64,000 nt of DNA from assembly GCA_008692225.1 (NCBI GenBank), contig VICG01000002.1, positions 1-64,000 on the forward strand, read 5' to 3'. Below the pieces are notes generated by a model. It worked only from the letters and a program-made list of their open reading frames with translations, was not told the DNA's origin and made no database searches. Source of the stretch: Monilinia fructicola (lineage: Eukaryota > Ascomycota > Leotiomycetes > Helotiales > Sclerotiniaceae). Shown in pieces: positions 43,828-56,419 of the stretch. How positions within the stretch are numbered: position 1 is the first letter of the stretch; each line of letters starts with the position of its first letter. The position numbers were made by a program, and so were the translations under genes.

Positions 43828-45312
43828 ATGGAAACCACCAAGATCCAAACACTTGACTCCACAAACAACCTTAATGGCATACCCGTCGTACCCACAGACT
43901 CTGATGTCGATATCGATATCGAGAGGTCGGTGGAGACAGGAGGAACCGAGCCCGAAACACTAGCAATTCGAAGCGAAAACGAGAAGCAATATGATTTTGC
44001 CATGGATTTTCCAGATGGTGGAGTCAGAGCTTGGTCAGTAGCAGCTGGAGCTGCGGGCGTTTTGTTCTGTACATTTGGATATATAAATGCTTTTGGTAAG
44101 GCTTCCGTCGAAAACCCCACAGTGTCTTAAGCTTGGCTAGCACTTGTCTTTCGTCAAAGCAACTCTATTTTTGATAAGTGATGAAAAGAAAACTGACGGT
44201 TTGTTTGCTTAGGCGTCTACCAAGAGTACTACCAAACCCATCAACTCTCACATCGAACTCCTTCGGACATATCCTGGATTGGATCTCTCCAAGTTTTTTT
44301 TCTCTTTAGCGGAAATGCCGTTGGCGGTCCACTCTTCGACCGTTATGGAGCAAAAACAATATGGCCTGCCTCACTTCTATACGTCTTCAGCGTGATGATG
44401 ACTAGCCTCTGCAATGAGTACTATCAATTCATACTTGCACAAGGAATTCTAGGCGGTATAGCTACAGGCATGACAATGTCACCCGGAATGACAGCTGTTG
44501 GTCAATACTTCAACAAAAATAGAGGTGCTGCGATGGGTATTGCGGTTGCTGGGTCGTCATTGGGTGGGGTTGTGTTCCCAATTGCTTTAGCAAAAATGTT
44601 TGCTAATCCGAACTTGGGATTTGGATGGACTGTTCGGATCATCGGGTTCATTATGCTTGCGGTTCTTGCAATTTCTTGCCCGCCTATCCGAGCTCGTCTA
44701 CCGCCTCGAAAGAACTCATTCTTCCTTCCATCGGCATTCAAGGAACTACCTTTTATCACTCTGCTCATCTCGGCTTTCTTGATGATCCTTGGTGTGTTTA
44801 TCCCGATATTTTACCTTCCAACTTATGCTGTTCGACATGGAATGAGCACTGAATTGGCTTCATACCTTGTTTCAATCTTGAACGGTGCTTCGTTCTTTGG
44901 GCGTGTTATTCCGGGTGTCATGGCTGATAGAGTTGGTCGGCTTAATATGTTCTGTGGGATTGGCATTTGTACGGGAATATTGGTATTCTGCTGGCAGAGT
45001 ATTACATCCAACGTTGGTATCATTGTATTCGCGGCTATCTATGGGTTCTTTTCGGGAGCAATCGTATCACTGGTGACGGTATGTTTTACAACTGTTCCCA
45101 AGAATCCACAGAACATAGGAACCTACATGGGTATGGGTATGGCTGTCACAGCGTTTGCAGCATTGATTGGCCCACCGATCAATGGAGCACTTGTCAATCA
45201 TTACCATTCTTTCGTTCAGGTTTCGGAATTCAGTGGTGTAGTGGTCTTGATTGGGGGTGTTTCTGTTCTCATGATTAAGTATGTGGAGGGCGGAGTACTC
45301 AAAAAGATTTAA
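43828..45312 (+). CDS. MFS transporter, monocarboxylate transporter (MCT) type
   Basis: This is a membrane carrier of the major facilitator superfamily. Exons are 43828-44095 and 44213-45312; the protein has 455 residues. A soluble N-terminus of about 65 residues ends in DFPDGGVRAW, the PDGG...W motif that opens fungal MCT-like carriers. Helices then follow, including GVLFCTFGYINAFG, GSLQVFFLFSGNAVGGPLFD with the loop DRYGAK, MSPGMTAVGQYF and FFGRVIPGVMADRVGR. Length and about 12 hydrophobic segments fit the family. Fungal relatives include carriers for monocarboxylates, riboflavin and secondary metabolites, so the substrate cannot be inferred. The divergent Zn2Cys6 gene is a plausible regulator; this is inference from position. 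Confidence 0.92.
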
Positions 45313-45319
45313 TGCATGA

Positions 45320-46495
45320 CTCCATGGGATAGGAGCAAAAAGTGCTATATGGAGTTGGCTAGACAAGGTAGCAAGAAAGGGTACATAATAATTAGATCCT
45401 CTCCTCTGTGTATGTCTTTATTTTTTTTTTCTCTTTTTTTATCTCGTTCATTAAATTTGTTAGTATCATTCCCAGCACGGCAGATACTGCGAGGAGATCA
45501 TATTTGAAATAGGGTCACAAAATCATGCTTGGGAACACTATTGAGTTGTAATATAATTAATTTCTATCTTCATCGTTGGGGAGTAGATGACAGAGCCTTC
45601 ATTTATTAAGTTACCCGATGTATTACTGCTTCCTAAGCAAATCAGCAGCCCAGGGGAAAGGTTGAACGGCAACGGTGGAGCCAGCAAGCTCAGCAGAGAC
45701 AGAGAATCATGAATTGAATTGACAACCATAATATGATGGTCCTACGTAATAAGGAAACTAAGTAGCATAATGCGGCTATCCATCTCATTCAAAATGCTTC
45801 ATCATCACCACTTCCCGAATGGAATTTCCATCCGCTCATGGATGCAGTATATCCAAAGCCACATTCGCGTACCCCAGATTTCACAATGACAATGCGCTTG
45901 TCAACGCATTTAGCCTATCACACTCTCGTCACACAACCACCCCGATCATCCTGAGCAAAGCGCCGCCAAGCCCTCCAAGTCCCTCCCCATCGCCACCTCA
46001 TCACCAGATGACCATCCCCAATATACCGCCGGAAAAATGTTCCCTCAATCCTGGTCAGTGGAATTATAATGCCATGGGAGGCAGGTCACTATTTCCCCAC
46101 ATTTTCGCTTAGGGTGCTGAACGCTGCGTGTTTGTTTGTGGAAAGATTGGAGGTGGAAGGGGGGCGGATAGGCTGGCCGACGGTGTATTTTTTTATTTTT
46201 CTTTTTCTTTTTTATTTCTTGAGGGTGGGTTGGGGCTCGGGGGGTGTGAGATGGAAAGGTGCGTGGAGAGAGAGTGCATTTTGGTGTGGAATTTGTGGGT
46301 GTCGCTCAGAGATTAGTGTTTGGATGATGGGGTTTTGGTAGGGGGGATGGGGGTGCCGGGCCGTAAGGGAGAGAAAAATGAATCATGTGTTGGATACTCT
46401 GGGGATGGTATGAGCAGATTTCATTGATATATCAGTCGTGTTTGTTAAGTTGGGATTTGTGAGAGTCAAGCTGTCCTTTGAACTTGTTTCCAAAA
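45320..46495. other. Intergenic, no gene seen
   Basis: T-rich and G-rich stretches with short unsupported ORFs lie between the transporter and the AA9 gene. One ORF (46069-46341) is Gly/Trp/Phe-rich and has no recognisable content. Confidence 0.45.
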
Positions 46496-46501
46496 GTCAC
46501 C

Positions 46502-47541
46502 ATGCTGCTCAAAAGCTTCTCGAACCTTCTTGTCTTTGTGGCAACGGTAGTAGCTCATGGATATGTTGATAATGTGACAATTGGGGGAGTTCTCTATATT
46601 GTAAGTCGCACCCTTTCCTCCATGAAAAGATCTAGCTAACGTATTTTGGCCCAGGGATATCAAGTGAGCCGCTTTTGAACTCCATGTTCAGCCTATCAAC
46701 CAATACCTATCCACTAACCACTCCTCGAAGCCCTACACAGATCCATACTACGCCACCCCTCCCCCGCGTATCATCCGTCCTGTCCAAGGCAATGGTCCAA
46801 TAACGGATTTGACACTCATAGACCTACAATGCGGTGGTTATACAGCTGGAGGCATCGTAGGGTCTTCACCTGCTGCTTTGACTGCGGGTCCGGTCGCTGC
46901 TGGGAGTACGGTTAGTTTAAGGTGGACCCTTTGGCCAGAGAGTCATTGTGAGTAGAAGCGGCTTTTGTTTGAGAGCTTGAAAAGCAGGTTTGGGGGAGCA
47001 GTTAGAATATTGGTATAGATGTGCGGAAGTGCTAATGTTATGTGATAGCTGGACCTGTGATTACGTATATGGCGAAGTGTCCCACCGCAGGGTGTAGTAC
47101 TTATCTACCTGGTACTGCGTACGTCTCCCATTTCCATCCCCTAATGCATCATCTTCCCCCACTTACCACCTTCAAATAAACAGCGCTGTATGGTTCAAGG
47201 TACAGGCTACAGGCCGCATTGGCAACTCCAGCGTCTGGGGAGACACCCCTCTAATGACCGCCGGAAACTCCTATTCCTACACAATCCCCTCCTGTCTCGC
47301 CGCAGGCTCCTACATTGTTCGCCATGAAATCATAGCTCTCCACGCCGCGTGGGCATACCCAGGTGCTCAGTTCTATCCAAGCTGTCATCAGATTCAGATT
47401 ACAGGAAGTGGAACAAGTACGGGCCCCAGTAATAAGGTGGCAATTCCGGGTGTTTATGCACCGACGGATCCGGGAATCACTTATGATATGTATACGGCAC
47501 AGCCGTACACTATTCCGGGGCCCGCGGTATTTACCTGCTAG
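46502..47541 (+). CDS. AA9 lytic polysaccharide monooxygenase
   Basis: AA9 enzymes are secreted copper enzymes that cut cellulose or related glycans oxidatively. Five exons, 46502-46600, 46655-46663 (only nine bases), 46731-46947, 47049-47118 and 47184-47541, give 250 residues. The signal peptide MLLKSFSNLLVFVATVVA is followed by His19, which becomes the N-terminal copper ligand of the mature protein (HGYVDN). His108 in LWPESH is the second ligand. The active-site surroundings have His179, His185, Gln194 and Tyr196 in the RHEIIALH and QFYPSC segments. Cys pairs lie in LQCGG and SCLAAG/YPSC. No C-terminal cellulose-binding module is present. All splice phases fit. Plant-associated fungi usually carry many such genes. 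Confidence 0.95.
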
Positions 47542-47549
47542 GGGTGGTT

Positions 47550-48370
47550 GGAAAGAGATAAGATCAGGGCGCGGGTTAAGAAAGTAGGGGTGGGGGATTG
47601 GAAAGAGGATTCGCGGTGCGTTATTTTGTACACATGTTGAAATGCACTGCTAGGATTGGGGGAATCGAATGATGTATATAGGGGATCATCAATCCGACCA
47701 ATTGCTTTTGATATTTTACCAATCCTTCTGGGTAATTGGAGATGAGTTGCTTTCATTTTTCGCACTTTGTTTGCTCAAACCAAAGCTATATAGAGTCAGG
47801 TTGTTCTCCAGAGGAAAAGCCGTCCAACTTTCGAGGAAATATTGTCAATTTGGGAGTATAGCTTGACTCGCAAAGGAATTTGCTTGTAGATTAGTTGAAT
47901 ATTCCATATGTATTTCATCTTTATGGAACTTATGATCCCTCAGATACAAGGGATGAATTAGAAATATTCAGCGCCCATAAGTTCAAAGAAACTCAAGTAT
48001 CTATTATTGTCGGACTTGGTCACATATTCCTGTTTTTTATGCTTAGGAATGAGAATTCACACTGCCTTGTACCAAATCATCCTTTACTTCAAAGATGAAT
48101 ATTGGAGAGAAAGATCATCTTGTCTCGTCTCTCACCTTCGCTTAGTGAATTTAATCACACTAGAGACTGTTCAAGGACGGTCTTTGATCTCCCCGAGATA
48201 ACCTACACTCACTTGCACCCCCTTACACTTGATTTACCAGTAAACTGTACCCAGATCGTGTTTCATACCATTTCTGAAAAGTCTCTGAATCCCCCTCTAC
48301 TATTTTGTACTAGAAGCTCAAAACAAATATTTGCTTTCGTTGCTTTCGCCACTTCCAAGGGAATCAGTGT
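47550..48370. other. Intergenic and BTB gene leader
   Basis: The frame of the BTB gene extends upstream to 48102, but the stretch before 48375 has no domain content. I treat it as leader. Nothing else is recognised. Confidence 0.4.
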
Positions 48371-48374
48371 AACA

Positions 48375-49507
48375 ATGGCGCCAACAGTGATCGCAGACCC
48401 AGATGGAGATATAGTTCTCTTACTCGACCCAGAAGAAAGAGACGGACCGGGATCACCCTCATACAATAGACATATCTTGTGCTCCTCTAAGCATCTCACT
48501 CTTGCGTCGCCCATCTTCAAAGCTATGCTAAAGCATACGTTCAGCGAAGGTGCCACTCTGATGACAATTGGTCAAGTCAAGATCCCGCTCCCCGAAGACG
48601 ACCCTACCCTCATGACCAGCCTGGTTCTACTGATTCATAATCGCCACAATCACCCCGATATCAGGCCCCCAAGAGATCTGAGTCTCCTCAACAGAGCTGC
48701 TATTCTAGTTGATAAATACCAGATACATGAAGCTGTTAGTTACTTCACCGCAGCATGGGCACGATGCTATCTGGATCACAATGCCATCCGCTTCCATCCA
48801 TTCCGGGAATTCCCTTTGCTATTCTGTGTAGCATGGGTCTTTGAGCTGGAGGCTCCATTCAAAGAGATTACGCGCTTCATCCAATACAACTGTGTTGGAA
48901 GTATCAAAGACTTGATGGAGATTGGCGACGAGGATCTTCCCATTCCAGCAGGAGTCATCGGTACGTATACGTACACGCGTGTCGAGCTCCTCTTGCCGAA
49001 CGTTCCGCTAATTCAAATCTCCCAGAAATGCTCGAAACAGCACGACTAGGTGCCATTGAAGATACCATCCAAGTCCTCGCCAGTCTGATTGCCAAATATC
49101 AGAACCGCCGCGGAGCCGCCATGTGCAGAGTCGACGGCACACAACTCACAAATTTCAATCTCGTACATGCTCATAGAGACATGTGCGATGCGACGGTACT
49201 GGGTAGCCTCACGAGAGGTGCTATGCAAGAGGGGCTTTATCCAGCCGCTGCTACAGGGGATCTCCGTAACGGCTCCGTCTATCTGGTTATGCAGAGAGTG
49301 CTTGGCGTCAACTTCACTACTGGGTGCGAAAATCTGCGAGATCTAATGCCCAATCCCCCAGGTCGTCCACGAAGAGTTTATTCTTGTCATGGAATCAGGG
49401 AGCAAATGGGGGCGGCGATGATGGATGTGAAGGGACGGTTGAGTGGGTTGGACTTGAAGGAGGAAAAGGGAAGATTTAAGTCTTCACCATTTCTAGGTTA
49501 TCGCTAG
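48375..49507 (+). CDS. BTB/POZ-domain protein
   Basis: BTB domains mediate protein-protein contact; fungal proteins of this type have unknown partners. Exons are 48375-48960 and 49026-49507, joined by a 65-base intron (GTACGT to CCCAG) in phase 1; the total is 355 residues. The BTB fold is seen in DPDGDIVLLL, CSSKHLTLASPIFKAML, VKIPLPEDDPTLMTSLVLLI and LNRAAILVDKYQIHEAV. The C-terminal part has helical segments (EMLETARLGAIEDTIQVL) and scattered Cys. A related, damaged gene lies at 61295-62277 with the same intron position. The start at 48375 gives MAPTVIADPDGD, the usual opening. Confidence 0.85.
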
Positions 49508-49599
49508 GGTGGTGTATATCACCAGGTTAGCCCTTTGTTCTTGAAGATACTCTAAAGTCTCGCCACCTTGTATAGACTCGTCCTCTGATACCTTCTGGT

Positions 49600-50180
49600 G
49601 GCTCTCTTATGAGGAAATTCCATGTCGTGCAAGTGGACGTCGTATCCTTGCAAACAATCAAGAAATTTCCAATCTCATATTTCGCAAGTGATCATTTCCT
49701 GAATGATCTGTGATGGTGGCCAAACTCCAGACTGATAAATAGACTGAGGGCCAAAAGTTTCCTGAATGAAGACATACTTGCAATCCTTCCTTCTACCTTG
49801 AAGTATCTATGGATTTTGATTACCACAAACAAGCCGGTATTATGTATCGCTGAAACGTTTACTAGACCGTATATGTATGTAGTCCAGAAACCATCCAAGT
49901 GGAAAACAGGTATCAAGCTTCAAGGTGATTGTAAGGAAATATAAGACAACAAAGGGGCCGATGGATACCAACCCAGCATATGGGAGACATTGTGTTCAGC
50001 TCAAGATATAACAAGGCTAACAATCTTGTGAGGATCTCTGCCACTCTAAAAAGCTACATGGATTCTCTGATTTCAACAGATGAACACCAACTATCCTACC
50101 TTGGTTTAAGTAGTGATCGTGAACATCACAAACTTTCTCTCTGCCAACGGACAAAGGATCAATGGAACGACAACTTAGAC
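49600..50180. other. Intergenic, no gene seen
   Basis: Short frames only. The plus-strand frame at 49980-50210 has no recognisable content. Confidence 0.4.
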
Positions 50181-50184
50181 ACTT

Positions 50185-50802
50185 CTAACGAGATGGATTT
50201 TGAAACTTGACAAACATCAAGAAAGCGTCTGCATCATCACCATCTCGAATCGGTAAAACACCATATCGAGTGCTCTGATCTGAATCAACAAACATGCACG
50301 CAGCAAGACTGGAAGATCCGCGAAAACCTCTTGGTGCAAGACCACAACGATCTCCACCAGGTAAGCTTTTTCGATTGCAGGTCCTGTGCATAGCTCGTTG
50401 AACAACGCTGGAAGCGCCAATTTGACCTGCGTGGCCGTCGCTATCTTTCCCGTTTCAATTTACACCGTCAAGATCGTCATTATTTTTTTCGTCCTGGTCT
50501 TCTTGGTCCTGATCTTCACTCTCTTCCCCATCATCCGTGGTATTCGAAGTAAATTTTGCAAACGCGGACTATCTTCATGCTGTTTCAATGCTTGATCATT
50601 CCATGCTTCCTAATCCTCATCCATCCACACTAAAGACTCTGAGTATGTTCACAGCGCGACAGATACCCCTATCCGTTCCCCGTTTCCAGCTTTCAGGCCA
50701 TGGTGGGGGTTGTGGTGGACGTTCCAAGCCCTGAAGAAAGGTTGTCACTTTTGGACCCAGCACTTCAGCTCTTAAATCCTTGAATCCTTCCGTCTCAAAC
50801 AA
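50185..50802 (-). pseudogene. Possible gene relic
   Basis: Minus-strand frames look partly coding: TTFLQGLERPPQPPPWPESW near 50700, an acidic stretch EESEDQDQEDQDE near 50500, and overlapping frames near 50200-50420 (SSLAACMFVDSDQSTRYGVL and LPALFNELCTGPAIEKAYLV). Stops and frame changes prevent one model, and which of the two overlapping frames was real is unclear. No family is recognised. Confidence 0.3.
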
Positions 50803-50849
50803 GCATCTTGGCTAGTCAATATCGTCCGAAGTGAGGCAGGTAGCTTCAT

Positions 50850-53590
50850 CAAAATACGAGGGTGATTTTTGTGCGAGTATCTAGGGCCCGGATGCTCTTT
50901 ATCGAGGAAAAGTGCGAGTAGGCTCCCAATGGATAATTCTTGTGATATTCAAATCATCATCTAGCACCAAGTGATTGCCCTTGGGGCAAGGATGTTAGAA
51001 TTGCTCCGCCGTTCCGTCTGCAGTAGGATGGTCGACTAATTAATCGATGTTGTCCTTCAAGTGAGACTAGGCAAGCATTGAGTGAGTTAGCAATTGCCAG
51101 TTATCTATCGGCAATGAGCTTCAGAAGTTAATCAAAGTGGTCGGGATGATAATCAATGGTGGCTTTGAATATTCTTCCAGGATCAATTCAAGTGATCTTG
51201 AACCTTGAGATTCTCGAGATGAGGGCTCGTCGGAGTATGATGTCCTAAACAACTAACCTGTTGTAGGAAATAGATGTGAATGGATGTTCTTCAGATCCAA
51301 CCATGATATCCGCTACTCCATTCCATATTTTTCACTTTTTTTCTTCATTTGATGTGTCGGGGAATTCGTTGCCCATCCACGCTTTACCTTTCAGCATGTC
51401 CATGAGTATGAAACTCAACCCAACTCGATGATCTCCACTGATACCGTAGCCGTATACTCGCGGGGAAAGCACTGTTGTTTTTCTCGAGAAACCTCAAACT
51501 CGCATACTAGCTTCGGAAAAGAGCATTCGGTTCGGATATAAGATCGGATATATCAGTTGTGAAGAGAGACTCGGAGACGCTAGGAGGATGAACCGTCTTC
51601 GAAATGAACGGGAAAGTGAAAGATATGGTATTTCTTCGATAGTACAATTTAGTCCATTATTCAGACATGAAGCATATTTGCATGTAGCTCCACAATTTTC
51701 TGGATGCATCAAGAATTCTCCACTTCGAGGGTTATTCTCTTGATCTTATCGTCCATGAATTCGCAATCATCAAGAGCATCGCCAGGGAATTCATCCTGTT
51801 CGTGAGTATACGCATCCTATCAATGTTTCTTGTTGAAATTAAATGGCGTTGAAATGTAATTCACAATTTGAAGATAGAAAGGTGTAAGTTTGTCGAACCT
51901 ACAGAACTTCCAGCACGGCATATCTGGCGGTCCTTCTAGAGATGTATATAGCAAAGTTCATAGAGGCAAACAATAAAGCCTCCTATATTCCTAGCGGCTG
52001 GTTTCTCACATTCTGGCTAAGAACAAGTGCAAGGCCTTTGAGCAGGCAGTAATTATTGAGATAAATAAGTCAGCAAAAAGATAATCTTACAAAGTTTGGG
52101 ATGAAAAAGGAAAGAAGGAATTTTGCGCTAATTACTAGACTAAAAGTACTATGCAACCTGTTCTATTCTGCTCAAGCCACAATTTAATTAGTCAATGAGT
52201 GTTGTTTGGCAAAAAAGTAATAATATACGGGTGGTTGCATATTGATATGTTATTGATGCTTAGCGAATGACAATGGCGGCAGCTGCATCTTGTTATGATG
52301 GTATATCTCTGAAGGCATCACCGGTTTCTAATACTCTTCTTTGAAGCCATGCAGATTTATTAATTTGGCGAAATTATAAGCCTGTACTGTCTTCTAACAA
52401 AGACATAGTCTTTTCATTTCTGTTGATCAGCACCATATATTGATAATTCGAAAAGAAGAACTACGTACAGACTAAGTACAGTAGCCTTAAGCGTATTTAA
52501 CTTCTAATTATAATACTCGTAGGGGTTGACGGTGTCAGAACATACGATTGTCCCAAAAAGACACCATATCTAGACATCTGGAAAAAATCAACGATGTGTT
52601 GTCGAAATTGATTCGAGGGAAATTTGGAAGCGCAATAACCTTATCCTGTAGCAACAGCCCCCCTCCCCTCCCCCCTTCGGTGAAGGGACCCCTTACCAGG
52701 AAACGTAACCTTCCTTATTGATGGGTCGAAAATCACTCACTCAAATTCTCTACCGTACTGTACGTATTGTAGTAAAGTGCTAATGCATCCTGACGTCCAC
52801 CCATAAACCTAATCAATTTAGCGAGAAAGGGTCCCGAAAACCCTGAAAGCTTTTTGACCAATCTAATCTTCCCAACTTCCACATAAATCAAGATCGTAAA
52901 AATTCCGAAATGCAGCAAGAGATTCTGTCCTCCACATGATTTGTGGTATCCCGTATTGCATAATCGCGATAGACGAAAATGGAGAGCATGGTGCGATGCA
53001 TCTAGATTCCATCAAAGCTTGACGTCGTCGTAAGTTTACAGTCGAGGCAAGGCTCATTGACTGCGCAACTTGCAATGCCTCGTCGATGGCTTCTGGGAAA
53101 TGAACACGTGCTTATTCGGTGATGGCTACTCTTGTTTCGTTTCCTGGATGGCCGCATCAATTGAGGCTCAACTCTATGTTTAAGAAAGATTGAGATGAAG
53201 TTTGCAGCATCTCAGCAAATACGGTGGACCGTGGAGGCTGTACTCGTTGCTGGGGGGTTGGGCGATGGTGGGGTGATCTTGGTGGGTATTCGTCAGAAAG
53301 TTAAAGTTTCCATGGGGACCGCAGCAAATGGTATGCAACGTGGACTTGGCTGATGCTATGTTCTGCTTTGTGTTGCATGGCATCTCATTACTTGATTGAG
53401 ATTGATGTCAGCAAGAGGAATTTATAAATGTAAGCATCTCTCGTCACTGCTGTTATTTAGTTCATCATCAAATTAATCATCATCTCATCTATCACCATCT
53501 ATCGAAAAATCCAACGACTCACCACCAAATCAATCCAAGCATTTAAAATCATCTTAAAGATCACGAGACATCCCTTCACTCCCTCCCGGC
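50850..53590. other. Gene-poor stretch
   Basis: About 2.7 kb have no supported gene on either strand. The composition is unremarkable apart from a short C/T-rich and A/G-rich patch near 52650-52690. I see no repeats of note. Confidence 0.5.
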
Positions 53591-53601
53591 AAATTGTCAA
53601 G

Positions 53602-53844
53602 ATGTGTTGGCCAAGCAAGACAAAGTACTACCGTGAACCTATCGTCCGAGAAGTTGTTTATGCTCCTCGTCCTGTCTCCAGTCGATCACATCACCATCAT
53701 CACTCCCATCACTCCCATCACCACCCTCAACGAGTATCTGTCACCTCCGTCAGATCATCCAGACCAGTCAGCCGAACATATGTCACAACGAGCCCCCGAG
53801 CAAGTCAAACCAGCTATCGCAGCTCGACATATAGACATTACTGA
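53602..53844 (+). CDS. Small His/Ser/Arg-rich protein
   Basis: This 80-residue single frame begins MCWPSKTKYYREPIVREVVY and is followed by a His-rich run (SHHHHHSHHSHHHP) and a Ser/Arg/Tyr-rich tail ending YRSSTYRHY. No signal peptide or membrane segment is seen. It has an ATG in good context and an AT/C-rich leader with repeated ATCATC. Small proteins of this composition occur in fungi without known role. The His run could bind metal ions, but that is speculation. The overlapping frame starting at 53594 is a shadow. Confidence 0.5.
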   Translation: MCWPSKTKYYREPIVREVVYAPRPVSSRSHHHHHSHHSHHHPQRVSVTSVRSSRPVSRTYVTTSPRASQTSYRSSTYRHY

Positions 53845-53899
53845 GATGTCATGACTTATTTGTTTATGAATCAGATCAACAGCCATCAAGATGATCGCG

Positions 53900-55040
53900 A
53901 TGAGTATACTATATAAAACGGGCGTACTGGATGGCTGGGAACGAGTGGGTAAGGAGTGTGGACAGGTACACGGATGTTTTACGACACAGGTGTATGCGGA
54001 ACTAGCATTGTTGGCTGGATAGGGATGGATTTCAATTCTCTTGTGGTATTTTGGTTCTGGAATTTGGGCGGTTGTAATATTATTATTGGAATTATTGGGA
54101 TTTGCCCTGCGGGGTCTATCGAGGTTGGATGGATGAGTTGTACAACGAGTAACGTGTAACGATTTGACGACTCAACTTTGAAGTATATATTTTTACAAGT
54201 ATTGTGATTTGATAAGTGCATATTGCATAACCAACAATGGGTATCCGAGATTTGTCAGGCCGATATCGATATTCATATTGTCATGTGACAAGTACCATCC
54301 ATGTCTACTATTCGATAGTTCTATATCGTCTCGTCGGCTTTTCACTCGAACCCATAACATTAATCGAACATCTACTCCGTACAATCACATCCGCAGATCT
54401 TTGCTATTCAATCCAATTCCATTCAATCCAATGCAATCCAATTCTGGAACAATTTCGTCTCAAGTTCCGGATACTCTTTCAAATCTTGAAAATTAGTTGT
54501 CTAATAACGAACCGCTAGTTAGGCGTTTCGTAAATTCTCAACCCGTTTTCAAGTAATTCAGATGATGTGAGTGAGTCATGTGACATTACACATCCATATG
54601 ACGTCAACGTCAATAGTGGGGTGGTTCTCATAACGTCGGGTGGACAAAGAGTTTCCCATGCTTCTTTGATTTTCATCCTTGTTATCATCTAATCAACTAA
54701 CCTGAAGCTCACTTATTACCAACGCACAATTCATATTAGTTCTAATTCAAGAGTTTTTTGAAAAAGTATATCTTCAAATCCTAGCTGATGATAAGTATAT
54801 ATATGCAGCAAATATCGACCGGTGAGCTGTTAACAATTACAAAGGTTTGTCCTTTCCCCCTCTTCATCTCATTCATCATAAAGGGGTTATTAGTCGATAG
54901 CAATCATAAGGATCATTAAAGTCGCTATTGCCTTTTGATTTCGCGACATTGAACTTTATTGCCTACTTACAAAAAAAGAGTAAGAGCTGATCAATCTCAT
55001 AGAATTCACATAAAGTCCTTCCCCAATTTCATAAAAGTAA
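53900..55040. other. Intergenic, PIL1 promoter region
   Basis: Only unsupported frames such as 54209-54518 are seen. A short CCAATCCAATTCCATT-type repeated stretch lies near 54408-54445. Confidence 0.45.
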
Positions 55041-55044
55041 CAAG

Positions 55045-56412
55045 ATGTAAGCTTCAATCATTCTTACCCCTTCATTCGTCCTTTTGATACCTTTTACGTC
55101 GGCGCAAAGGACATGCTATAAATATGTTACGGCGAGGCAATTCAACTCGGGGCTCTGGATCTGGAGAGAAAAACGGTCCTATAAAACATTTGTTCGGGCC
55201 CATTTATGATTCCCCTTTACTACATATCCGTAGCCGGGGCCTCCGACCCATTTTCAATTGCGCAGATCATCAGGTAGAATGGATAGTTGCTAACATAATT
55301 CTTCTCAGGAACCGAGCATTGTCAATCCGCTCATCAGGCGGTAAACCTTCGAAAGATGCATCCTCCTCCAGACATTTTACCCTTTCTTCCCTTCGCGGAC
55401 TGAATCAACCAGATCTCTCCAAGAAACTTTACAAACTCATTAAAACCGAAAATAATCTCATTACAGCATATGAAACTGCAGCGAAAGAACGAATTTCTAT
55501 CGCGGGTCAACTTTCTGAATGGGGTGAATCTACGGAAGATGATAGCATCTCGGATATCTCGGATAAGGTGGGAGTTTTGTTAAGTGAAATTGGAGATCAG
55601 GAGGATCATTATGCACATAGTTTGGATGATTCAAGAGGGATATTGAAGGCGATTCGAAATACCGAAAAGGGTGTTCAACCGATTCGGGACCACAAACAAA
55701 AGCTAGAAGATCAAATTGCCAAATTGAAAGCCAAGGAACCACAGAGTGCTACATTGGTTACTTTGGAGCAAGAATTGGTTAGAGCGGAAGCAGAATATTT
55801 AGTTGCCGAGGCTCAGTTGACAAACATTGTAAGCCGTGTCTTTTTTGACAGCATGGGTTATCACCAACTGGGATACTAACCAGATAATCATAGACAAGGC
55901 AGAAAATGAAGGAGGCATATGACGCAGAATTTGCAGCCACAATCGAAAGAGCAGAGAAACAAATTATTCTTGCGCGTCATGGACGTCGACTCCTCAACCT
56001 TCTTGACGACACACCAATCATACCAGGAAACACTCGGCCCGCCTTTGAGCATGCCGAACAAGCCAGACAAATTCTCAATGATGCCGAAGATGATCTTCGA
56101 GATTGGCAATTAGATTTGGAAGATGTTCATTCACATGGTGACCTAGATTCAGTTGCAGCGCGTCAAGAAGGTGCTCATCATCAACAAGGCCAAAATGTTG
56201 AGGGTTCTGTCGTTGGTACTGAAGATAGTTATCATCATGATGGACTGCAACAATCTGAAGTGGGCGAAAGTAGAATTAGCAGTGGACAACAAGTACCTGG
56301 AAGCTACGCGCCGAGTGTCACGGGAACTTCTGTTACGACTGGTCAGGTTAATTCCACTTATGCTCCTAGTGAAGCAGGGACTACTCAGATCAATAAACCC
56401 AGTGCGATTTAA
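55045..56412 (+). CDS. PIL1: Eisosome core component PIL1/LSP1 type
   Basis: PIL1-type BAR-domain proteins form the membrane furrows called eisosomes beneath the fungal plasma membrane. The start codon is split: AT at 55045-55046 is followed by a 262-base intron (GTAAGC ... GCTAACATAATTCTTCTCAG), and the G is the first base of exon 2 (55309-55828). The protein then opens MNRALSIRSSGGKPSKDASS. Exon 3 is 55894-56412. The total is 346 residues, close to the family length of about 340. Family features are FTLSSLRGLNQPDLSKKLYK, LSEWGESTEDDSISDISDKV, the long helical BAR region (KLEDQIAKLKAKEPQSATLV), and the Gln/Ser-rich tail. The frame upstream within the intron (from 55124) is open by chance and has no family similarity. 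Confidence 0.93.
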
Positions 56413-56419
56413 ATTTTGG

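Noticed and set aside
44600..45278. Several plus and minus frames inside the transporter gene
   Set aside because: They are shadows of the MFS coding frame, which has clear membrane helices and family motifs.
55124..55308. N-terminal extension of the PIL1 frame from 55124
   Set aside because: It lies within a well-formed intron and has no PIL1-like sequence; the conserved start is at the splice junction.
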